Source: Liolophura sinensis (Eukaryota > Mollusca > Polyplacophora > Chitonida > Chitonidae). Taken from it: a stretch of DNA of 64,000 bases. Positions 45,301-57,300 of the stretch are shown here, in pieces (the first letter of the stretch is position 1; each line of letters begins with the position of its first letter). A model generated the notes under the pieces. The model was given only the letters and a program-made list of their open reading frames with translations. It had not been told where the DNA came from and made no database searches. Position numbers and translations under genes: made by a program. The stretch spans positions 92,621,805 to 92,685,804 of the forward strand of contig NC_088295.1 in the NCBI RefSeq assembly GCF_032854445.1, in the 5' to 3' direction.

Positions 45301-48300
45301 ATAGATGGCCAACAGAATGTGTTAGGCCATATGTCCCTTGTCATTCACCATAGTGTGGTGACTGTGTGAGCGCATGTATGTCACACATGGCTTGTCCCTT
45401 GTCATTCACCATAGTGTGATGAATGTGTGAGCACATGTATGTTACACATGGCTTGTCCCTAGCAATTCACAATAGTGTGGTGACTGTGTGAGCACGTGTA
45501 TGTCACACATGGCTTGTCCCTTGTCATTCACCATAGTGTGGTGACTGTGTGAGCACGTGTATGTCACACATGGCTTGTCCCTTGTCATTCACCATAGTGT
45601 GGTGACTGTGTGAGCACATGTATGTCACACATGGCTTGTCCCTTGTCATTCACCGTAGTGTGGTGACTGTGTGAGCACATGTATGTCACACATGGCTTGT
45701 CCCTTGTCATTCACCATAGTGTGGTGACTGTGTGAGCACATGTATGTCACACATGGCTTGTCCCTTGTCATTCACCGTAGTGTGATGACTGTGTGAGCAT
45801 ATGTATGTCACACATGGCTTGTCCCTTGGCATTCACCATAGTGTGGTGACTGTGTGAGCGCATGTATGTCACACATGGCTTGTCCCTTGTCAGTCACCAT
45901 TGTGTGATGACTGTGTGAGCACATGTATGTCACACATGGCTTGTCCCTAGTCACTCACCATAGTGTGATGACTGTGTGAGCACATGTATGTCACACATGG
46001 CTTGTCCCTTGGCATTCACCGTAGTGTGGTGACTGTGTGAGCACATGTATGTTACACATGGCTTGTCCCTTGTCATTCACCACAGTGTGATGACTGTGTG
46101 AGCACGTGTATGTCACACATGGCTTGTCCCTTGTCATTCACAATAGTGTGGTGACTGTGTGAGCACGTGTATGTCACACATGGCTTGTCCCTTGGCATTC
46201 ACCATAGTGTGATGACTGTGTGAGCATATGTATGTTACACATGGCTTGTCCCTAGTCATTCACCATAGTGTGGTGACTGTGTGAGCACATGTATGTTACA
46301 CATGGCTTGTCCCTTGTCATTCACCATAGTGTGATGACTGTGTGAGCACGTGTATGTTACACATGGCTTGTCCCTTGGCATTCACCATAGTGTGATGACT
46401 GTGTGAGCACGTGTATGTCACACATGGCTTGTTCCTTGTCATTTACCATAGTGTGGTGACTGTGTGAGCACATGTATGTTACACATGGCTTGTCCCTAGT
46501 CATTCACCATAGTGTGGTGACTGTGTAAGCACATGTATGTTACACATGGCTTGTCCCTAGTCATTCACCATAGTGTGGTGACTGTGTGAACACATGTATG
46601 TTACACATGGCTTGTCCCTAGTCATTCACCATAGTGTGGTGACTGTGTGAGCACATGTATGTCACACATGGCTTGTCCCTTGTCATTCGCCATAGTGTGG
46701 TGACTGTGTGAGCACATGTATGTTACACATGGCTTGTCCCTAGTCATTCGCCATAGTGTGGTGACTGTGTGAGCACATGTATGTTACACATGGCTTGTCC
46801 CTAGTCATTCACCATAGTGTGGTGACTCTGTGAGCACATGTATGTTACACATGGCTTGTCCCTAGTCATTCACCATAGTGTGGTGACTCTGTGAGCACAT
46901 GTATGTTACACATGGCTTGTCCCTTGTCATTCACCATAGTGTGGTGACTGTGTGAGCACATGTATGTCACACATGGCTTGTCCCTTGGCATTCACCGTAG
47001 TGTGGTGACTGTGTGAGCACATGTATGTTACACATGGCTTGTCCCTAGTCATTCACCATAGTGTGATGAATGTGTGAGCACATGTATGTTACACATGGCT
47101 TGTCCCTTGTCATTCACCATAGTGTGGTGACTGTGTGAGCACATGTATGTCACACATGGCTTGTCCCTTGTCATTCACCATAGTGTGGTGACTGTGTGAG
47201 CACATGTATGTCACACATGGCTTGTCCCTTGGCATTCACCGTAGTGTGGTGACTGTGTGAGCACATGTATGTTACACATGGCTTGTCCCTAGTCATTCAC
47301 CATAGTGTGATGAATGTGTGAGCACATGTATGTTACACATGGCTTGTCCCTAGTAATTCACCACAGTGTGGTGACTGTGTGAGCACATGTATGTTACACA
47401 TGGCTTGTCCCTTGTCATTCACCATAGTGTGATGACTGTGTGAGCACATGTATGTCACACATGGCTTGTCCCTTGTCATTCACCATAGTGTGGTGACTGT
47501 GTGAGCACATGTATGTCACACATGGCTTGTCCCTTGTCATTCACGATAGTGTGGTGACTGTGTGAGCACATGTATGTTACACATGGCTTGTCCCTTGTCA
47601 TTCACCATAGTGTGATGACTGTGTGAGCACATGTATGTCACATATGGCTTGTCCCTTGTCATTCACCATAGTGTGGTGACTGTGTGAGCACATGTATGTC
47701 ACACATGGCTTGTCCCTTGTCATTCTCCATAGTGTGATGACTGTGTGAGCACATGTATGTCACACATGGCTTGTCCCTTGTCATTTACCATAGTGTGGTG
47801 ACTGTGTGAGCACGTGTATGTCACACATGGCTTGTCCCTTGTCATTCACCATAGTGTGATGACTGTGTGAGCACATGTATGTCGCATATGGCTTGTCCCT
47901 TGTCATTCACCATAGTGTGGTGACTGTGTGAGCACATGTATGTCACATATGGCTTGTCCCTTGTCATTCACCATAGTGTGGTGACTGTGTGAGCACATGT
48001 ATGTCACACATGGCTTGTCCCTTGTCATTCACCATAGTGTGATGACTGTGTGAGCACATGTATGTCGCATATGGCTTGTCCCTTGTCATTCACCATAGTG
48101 TGGTGACTGTGTGAGCACATGTATGTCACACATGGCTTGTCCCTTGTCATTCACCATAGTGTGATGACTGTGTGAGCACATGTCTGTCACACATGGCTTG
48201 TCCCTAGTCATTCACCATAGTGTGATGACTGTGTGAGCACATGTATGTCACACATGGCTTGTCCCTAGTCATTCACCATAGTGTGATGACTGTGTGAGCA

Positions 48301-51300
48301 CATGTATGTCACACATGGCTTGTCCCTTGTCATTCACCATAGTGTGGTGACTGTGTGAGCACATGTATGTCACACATGGCTTGCCCCTTGTCATTCACCA
48401 TAGTGTGGTGACTGTGTGAGCACATGTATGTCACACATGGCTTGTCCCTAGTCATTCACCATAGTGTGATGACTGTGTGAGCACATGTATGTCACATATG
48501 GATTGTCCCTTGTCATTCACCATAGTGTGGTGACTGTGTAAGCACATGTATGTCACACATGGCTTGTCCCTAGTCATTCACCATAGTGTGATGACTGTGT
48601 GAGCACATGTCTGTCACACATGGCTTGTCCCTTGTCATTCACCATAGTGTGATGACTGTGTGAGCACATGTATGTCACACATGGCTTGTCCCTTGGCATT
48701 CACCATAGTGTGGTGAATGTGTGGTACACATGTTGTCAGTAATTAGCCCATGCATCCCATATTGGTGATTTTTTGGGCAGTATGGTTTAAACTACTCTTG
48801 AGTATGGAGTTAAATAAAATAAATACAATAGTCATGCTTTTTTACTTATTATTACTACATTTTAATTGTATAAGATTTCCACTTCACTGTACATTTACAT
48901 TGTGCCAGTCAACAGTGCAATTGACTGTATAGATGAGCTGAACACCTCATCTATACCTCACACTGAGGTGTACATCTCGTGTTTGTAAGAGTAACAATGA
49001 TAGAGACAGGTATGATGTACAGGGAAAGCATCTTGCTGTAGTAAAGAGAGATCATTACTAAGACTTTCACAGAATTTTGATTTTCCAACATTTCAGTCAC
49101 CCACCACATTGGACATCATGGTGGAGAACCAGGGAAGGGTCAATTATTTCAGCTTCAAGAGCAATTTGTTGAACAACCAAAGAAAAGGTACTTTTGTTTT
49201 TAACCTTATACATGTAGGTGGATTCATGTTTAGTAATAATTGAAGACTCGATGATGAGCCAGCAGACTGTTCAAATGACAGGAGATGCATCGTTTTCTTC
49301 TGTGATGTTGCAGTACATGTGTGTTTTATATATATTTTATGAGTCTAAGTACACCGATAATTCTGACGCATTAAAGGGAAAAACAAATATCTGTATCTGT
49401 GTGTTTATAACAGTGCGTGATATGTGCAGTGTTGTCCAGGTCTGGTGGATGATGTCCCCCTCACCATGTGTTGATATCTGTGTGTTTATAACAGTGTGTA
49501 ATGTGTGCAGTGTTATCCAGGTGTGGTGGATGATGCCCCCCTCACCAGATGTTGATATATGTTTGTTTATAACAGTGTGTGATGTGTGCAGTGTTGTCCA
49601 GGTGTGGTGGATGATGTCCCCCTCACCAGGTGTTGATATCTGTGTGTTTATAACAGTGTGTGATGTGTGCAGTGTTGTCCAGGTCTGGTGGATGATGCCC
49701 CCCACACCAGGTGTTGATATCTGTGTGTTTATAACAGTGTGTGATGTGTGCAGTGTTATCCAGGTGTGGTGGATGATGTCCTCCACACCAGATGTTGATA
49801 TCTGTGTGTTTATAACAGTGTGTGATGTGTGCAGTGTTGTCCAGGTCTGGTGGATGATGCCCCCCACACCAGGTGTTGATATCTGTGTGTTTATAACAGT
49901 GTGTGATGTGTGCAGTGTTGTCCAGGTCTGGTGGATGATGTCCCCCTCACCAGATGTTGATATCTGTGTGTTTATAACAGTGTGTGATGTGTGCAGTGTT
50001 ATCCAGGTCTGGTAGATGATGTCCCCCACACCAGGTGTTGATATCTGTGTGTTTCTAACAGTGTGTGATATGTGCAGCGTTGTCCATGTGTGGTGGATGA
50101 TGTCCCCCTCACCAGGTGTTGATATCTGTGTGTTTATAACAGTGTGAGATGTGTGCAGTGTTGTCCAGGTCTGATGGATGATGTCCCCCACACCAGGTGT
50201 TGATATCTGTGTGTTTATAACAGCGTGTGTGTGATGTGTGCCGTGTTGTCCAGGTCTGGTAGATGATGTCCCCCACGCCAGGTGTTGATATATGTGTGTT
50301 TATAACAGTGTGTGGTGTGTGCTGTGTTGTCCAGGTCTGGTGGATGATGTCCCCCACACCAGGTGTTGATATCTGTGTGTTTATAACAGTGTGTGTGTGA
50401 TGTGTGCCGTGTTGTCCAGGTCTGGTAGATGATGTCCCCCACGCCAGGTGTTAATATATGTGTGTTTATAACAGTGTGTGGTGTGTGCTGTGTTGTCCAG
50501 GTCTGGTGGATGATGTCCCCCACACCAGGTGTTGATATCTGTGTGTTTATAACAGTGTGTGTGTGATGTGTGCCGTGTTGTCCAGGTCTGGTAGATGATG
50601 TCCCCCATGCCAGGTGTTGATATATGTGTGTTTATAACAGTGTGTGGTGTGTGCTGTGTTGTCCAGGTCTGGTGGATGATGTCCCCCACACCAGGTGTTG
50701 ATATCTGTGTGTTTATAACAGTGTGTGTGTGATGTGTGCCGTGTTGTCCAGGTCTGGTAGATGATGTCCTCGACACCAGGTGTTGATATATGTGTGTTTA
50801 TAACAGTGTGTGGTGTGTGCTGTGTTGTCCAGGTCTGGTGGATGATGTCCCCCACACCAGGTGTTGATATCTGTGTGTTTATAACAGTGTGTGATGTGTG
50901 CAGTGTTGTCCAGGTCTGGTGGATGATGCCCCCCTCACCAGGTGTTGATATCTGTGTGTTTATAACAGTGGGTGATGTGTGCAGTGTTATCCAGGTGTGG
51001 TGGATGATGCCCCCCACACCAGGTGTTGATATATGTGTGTTTATAACAGTGTGTGATGTGTGCTGTGTTGTCCAAGTCTGGTGGATGATGTCCCCCTCAC
51101 CAGGTGTTGATATCTGTGTGTTTATAACAGTGTGTGATGTGTGCAGTGTTGTCCAGGTCTGGTGGATGATGTCCCCCTCACCAGGTGTTGATATCTGTGT
51201 GTTTATAACAGTGTGTGATGTGTGCAGTGTTGTCCAGGTGTGGTGGATGATGCCCCCCTCACCAGCTGTTGATATCTGTGTGTTTATAACAGTGTGCGAT

Positions 51301-54300
51301 GTGTGCAGTGTTGTCCAGGTCTGGTGGATGATGTCCCCCTCACTAGGTGTTGATATCTGTGTGTTTATAACAGTGTGTGATGTGTGCAGTGTTGTCCAGG
51401 TCTGGTGGATGATGTCCCCCTCACCAGATGTTGATATATGTGTGTTTATAACAGTGTGTGATGTGTGCAGTGTTGTCCAGGTCTGGTGGATGATGTCCCC
51501 CACACCAGGTGTTGATATATGTGTGTTTATAACAGTGTGTGATGTGTGCAGTGTTATCCAGGTCTGGTGGATGATGCCCCCCACACCAGGTGATGATATC
51601 TGTGTGTTTATAACAGTGTGTGATGTGTGCTGTGTTGTCCATGTGTGGTGGATGATGCCCCCCTCACCAGGTGTTGATATCTGTGTGTTTATAACAGTGT
51701 GTGATGTGTGCAGTGTTGTCCAGGTCTGGTGGATGATGTCCCCCTCACCAGTTGTTGATATCTGTGTGTTTATAACAGTGTGTGATGTGTGCTGTGTTGT
51801 CCAGGTCTGGTTGATGATGTCCCCCTCACCAGGTGTTGATATCTGTGTGTTTATAACAGTGTGTGGTGTGTGCTGTGTTGTCCATGTGTGGTGGATGATG
51901 TCCCCCTCACCAGGTGTTGATATCTGTGTGTTTATAACAGTGTGTGGTGTGTGCAGTGTTGTCCAGGTCTGGTGGATGATGTCCCCCACACCAGGTGTTG
52001 ATATATGTGTGTTTATAACAGTGTGTGATGTGTGCAGTGTTGTCCAGGCCTGGTGGATGATGTCCCCCTCACCAGGTGTTGATATATGTGTGCTTATAAC
52101 AGTGTGTGATGTGTGCAGTGTTGTCCAGGTCTGGTGGATGATGTCCCCCTCACCAGGTGTTGATATTTGTGTGTTTATAACAGTGTGTGATGTGTGCAGT
52201 GTTGTCCAGGTCTGGTGGATGATGTCCCCCTCACTAGGTGTTGATATCTGTGTGTTTATAACAGTGTGTGATGTGTGCAGTGTTGTCCAGGTCTGGTGGA
52301 TGATGTCCCCCTCACCAGATGTTGATATATGTGTGTTTATAACAGTGTGTGATGTGTGCAGTGTTGTCCAGTGGATGATGTCCCCCTCACCAGGTGTTGA
52401 TATATGTGTGTTTATAACAGTGTGTGATGTGTGCAGTGTTATCCAGGTCTGGTGGATGATGCCCCCCACACCAGGTGATGATATCTGTGTGTTTATAACA
52501 GTGTGTGATGTGTGCTGTGTTGTCCATGTGTGGTGGATGATGCCCCCCTCACCAGGTGTTGATATCTGTGTGTTTATAACAGTGTGTGATGTGTGCAGTG
52601 TTGTCCAGGTCTGGTGGATGATGTCCCCCTCACCAGGTGTTGATATCTGTGTGTTTATAACAGTTTGTGATGTGTGCAGTGTTGTCCAGGTCTGGTGGAT
52701 GATGTCCCCCTCACCAGGTGTTGATATCTGTGTGTTTATAACAGTGTGTGGTGTGTGCTGTGTTGTCCAGGTCTGGTTGATGATGTCCCCCTCACCAGGT
52801 GTTGATATCTGTGTGTTTATAACAGTGTGTGGTGTGTGCTGTGTTGTCCATGTGTGGTGGATGATGTCCCCCTCACCAGGTGTTGATATCTGTGTGTTTA
52901 TAACAGTGTGTGGTGTGTGCAGTGTTGTCCAGGTCTGGTGGATGATGTCCCCCACACCAGGTGTTGATATCTGTGTGTTTATAACAGTGTGTGATGTGTG
53001 CAGTGTTGTCCAGGCCTGGTGGATGATGTCCCCCTCACCAGGTGTTGATATATGTGTGTTTATAACGGTGTTTGATGTGTGCAGTGTTGTCCAGGTCTGG
53101 TGGATGATGTCCCCCTCACCAGGTGTTGATATTTGTGTGTTTATAACAGTGTGTGATGTGTGCAGTGTTGTCCAGGTCTGGTGGATGATGTCCCCCTCAC
53201 CAGGTGTTGATATTTGTGTGTTTATAACAGTGTGTGATGTGTGCAGTGTTGTCCAGGCCTGGTGGATGATGTCCCCCTCACCAGGTGTTGATATTTGTGT
53301 GTTTATAACAGTGTGTGATGTGTGCAGTGTTGTCCAGGCCTGGTGAATGATGTCCCCCTCACCAGATGTTGATATTTGTGTGTTTATAACAGTGTGTGAT
53401 GTATGCAGTGTTGTCCAGGTGTGGTGGATGATGTCCCCCTCACCAGGTGTTGATATCTGTTTGTTTATAAAAGTGTGTGGTGTGTGCTGTGTTGTCCAGG
53501 TCTGGTGGATGATGCCCCCTTCACCAGGTGTTGATATCTGTGTGTTTGTAACAGTGTGTGATGTGTGCAGTGTTGTCCAGGTGTGGTGGATGATGTCCCC
53601 CGCACCAGGTGTTGATATCTGTGTGTTTATAACAGTGTGTGATGTGTGCAGTGTTGTCCAGGTCTGGTGGATGATGTCCCCCTCACCAGGTGTTGATATT
53701 TGTGTGTTTATAACAGTGTGTGATGTGTGCAGTGTTGTCCAGGTCTGGTGGATGATGTCTCCCCACACCAGGTTTTTGATATATGTGTGTTTATAACAGT
53801 GTGTGATGTGTGCAGTGTTGTCCAGGTCTGGTGGATGATGCCCCCCTCACCAGGTGTTGATATTTATGTGTTTATAACAGTGTGTGATGTGTGCAGTGTT
53901 GTCCAGGTCTGGTGGATGATGTCCCCCACACCAGGTGTTGATATATGTGTGTTTATATCGGTGTTTGATGTGTGCAGTGTTATCCAGGTGTGGTGGATGA
54001 TGCCCCCCTCACCAGGTGTTGATATTTGTGTGTTTATAACAGTGTGTGATGTGTGCAGTGTTGTCCAGGTGTGGTGGATGATGCCCCCCTCACCAGGTGA
54101 TGATATATGTGTGTTTATAACAGTGTGAGATGTGTGGTGTGTTGTCCAGGTCTGGTGGATGATGTCCCCCTCACCAGGTGTTGATATCTGTGTGTTTATA
54201 ATAGTGTGTGATGTGTGCAGTGTTATCCAGGTCTGGTAGATGATGTCCCCCACACCAGGTGTTGATATTTATGTGTTTATAACAGTGTGTGATGTGTGCA

Positions 54301-57300
54301 GTGTTATCCAGGTCTGGTGGATGATGTCCCCCACACCAGGTGTTGATATATGTGTGTTTATAACAGTGTGTGATGTGTGCAGTGTTGTCCAGGTCTGGTG
54401 GATGATGTCCCCCTCACCAGGTGTTGATATCTGTGTGTTTATAACAGTGTGTGATGTGTGCAGTGTTGTCCAGGTCTGGTGGATGATGTCCCCCACACCA
54501 GGTGTTGATATATGTGTGTTTATATTTTATACGTATCTTTTGTGTTGTCCAGGTCTGGTTGGCGATGTCCTCCTCTCCAACACTGCCCTGCAAGACTGGG
54601 AGATATTTCCACTAGAATTTAATGACACCATGTTGTACAGGTGATGTATCTTCCATGGTTTAATATTCCTGTACTGGTGAGTTGTACAGTGAACATTTCC
54701 TGTAATGGTGAGTTGTTCAGTGAACCTTTCCTGCACTGATGAGTTGTTCTGTGAACCTTTCCTCCACTGGCGAGTTGTTCAGTGGACAATTCCTGTACCA
54801 GTGAGTTGTTCAGTTGACCTTTCCTGTCATGGTAAGTTTTTCAGTGGACTTTTTCTGTACTGGTGAGTTGTTCATTAAACCTTTCCTGTACTGGTGAGTT
54901 GTTCAGTGGACCTTTTTTGTACTAGTTCTTTGTGAACCTTTCCTGTACTGGTGAGTTGTTCAGTAGACCTTTCCTGTACTGGTGAGTTGTTCAGTGGACC
55001 TTCCCTGTACTGATGAGTTGACCTAATGACCTTAATTGTACAAGTAAATTGTCTTCCTAGTGACTTTTTCCTGTAAAGTTGTTCCATATGACAGCTCATG
55101 CTGGCTTCGCATATGGCCATACGTGTACATGGGAAGGCCTCTCAGTAATCTGTGGATATGTTCCTCCAGGGCTATGCCCTTTTACCTGCCACTATAATGC
55201 TGGTCGTCATCGTGTAAATGAAGTAGTCTTGAGTGTGTCATAAGACACAAATCCAATAAATAAATGGCTGGTTTGTCCACATCAGCACATAAGACCTTAA
55301 TACTACAAAGTACAATTTATAAATTTTTAGCCTAGTCATTGTTTCAAAAGCAACTGCCATCATCAGGGAATAGATCAGTGTATACTGAATTTCCGGATCT
55401 GAAAAAAACTTGAATTAGACTTGAACTCATGACTTTGAATGTCTATCATGTTTCTAAAACTTACACTGATTGTAGAATTGAAGAGAGCCCAGCATGGCAG
55501 CCATTTGTAGCCCAGAGTGGGGTACCGTGTATGTACCGTGGCAAACTGAGGGTTGATGATACAACACCTAGGGATACATTCCTTAACATGAAGGTTAGTA
55601 ACCTACTGTAGCTCAGAGTGGAGTACCGTGTATGTACCGTGGCAAACTGAGTGTTGATGATACAACACCTAGGGATACATTCCTTAATATGAAGGTTAGT
55701 AACCTACTGTAGCCCAGAGTGGAGTACAGTGTATGTACAGTGGTAAAGTGAGGGTTGATGATACAACACCTAGGGATACATTCCTTAACATGAAGGTTAG
55801 TAACTTACTGTAGCTCAGAGTGGAGTACAGTGTATGTACAGTGGCAAAGTGAGGGTTGATGATACAACACCTAGGGATACATTCCTTAACATGAAGGTTA
55901 GTAACCTACTGTAGCTCAGAGTGGAGTACAGTGTATGTACCGTGGCAAACTGAGGGTTGATGATACAACACCTAGGGATACATTCCTTAACATGAAGGTT
56001 AGTAACCTACTGTAGCCCAGAGTGGAGTACAGTGTATGTACCGTGGCAAACTGAGGGTTGATGATACAACACCGAGGGATACATTCCTTAACATGAAGAT
56101 TAGTAACCTACTGTAGCTCAGAGTGGAGTACCGTGTATGTACTGTGGCAAACTGAGGGTGGATGATACAATACCTAGGGATACATTCCTTAACATGAAGG
56201 TTAGTAACCTACTGTAGCCCAGAGTGGAGTACAGTGTATGTACCGTGGCAAAGTGAGGGTTGATGATACAACACCTAGGGATACATTCCTTAACATGAAA
56301 GTTAGTAACCTACGGTAGCTCAGAGTAGAGTACAGTGTATGTACCGTGGCAAAGTGAGGGTGGATGATACAACACCTAGGGATACATTCCTTAACATGAA
56401 GGTTAGTAACCTACTGTAGCTCAGAGTGGAGTACAGTGTATGTACCGTGGCAAAGTGAGGGTGGATGATACAACACCTAGGGATACATTCCTTAACATGA
56501 AAGTTAGTAACCTACGGTAGCTCAGAGTAGAGTACAGTGTATGTACCGTGGCAAAGTGAGGCTTGATGATACAACACCTAGGGATACATTCCTTAACATG
56601 AAGGTTAGTAACTTACTGTAGCTCAGAGTGGAGTACCGTGTATGTACCGTGGCAAACTGAGGGTTGATGATACAACACCTAGGGATACATTCCTCAACAT
56701 GAAGGTTAGTAACTTACTGTAGCTCAGAATGGAGTACAGTGTATGTACCGTGGCAAACTGAGGGTTGATGATACAACACCTAGGGATACATTCCTTAACA
56801 TGAAGGTTAGTAACTTACTGTAGCTCAGAGTGGACTACAGTGTATGTACCGTGGCAAACTGAGGGTTGATGATACAACACCTTGGGATACATTCCTTAAC
56901 ATGAAGGTTAGTAACTTACTGTAGCTCAGAGTGGAGTACAGTGTATGTACCGTGGCAAACTGAGGGTTGATGATACAACACCTAGGGATACATTCCTTAA
57001 CATGAAGGTTAGTAACCTACTGTAGCTCAGAGTGGAGTACCGTGTATGTACTGTGGCAAACTGAGTGTTGATGATACAACACCTAGGGATACATTCCTTA
57101 ATATGAAGGTTAGTAACCTACTGTAGCCCAGAGTGGAGTACAGTGTATGTACAGTGGCAAAGTGAGGGTTGATGATACAACACCTAGGGATACATTCCTT
57201 AACATGAAGGTTAGTAACTTACTGTAGCTCAGAGTGGAGTACAGTGTATGTACAGTGGCAAAGTGAGGGTTGATGATACAACACCTAGGGATACATTCCG

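Noticed and set aside
50547-53768. Minus-strand open frame of 1073 codons
   Set aside because: Lies wholly within the 81-bp array; the unit is 27 codons, so a stop-free frame repeats automatically, and an 861-codon frame exists on the other strand. No start context, no domain.
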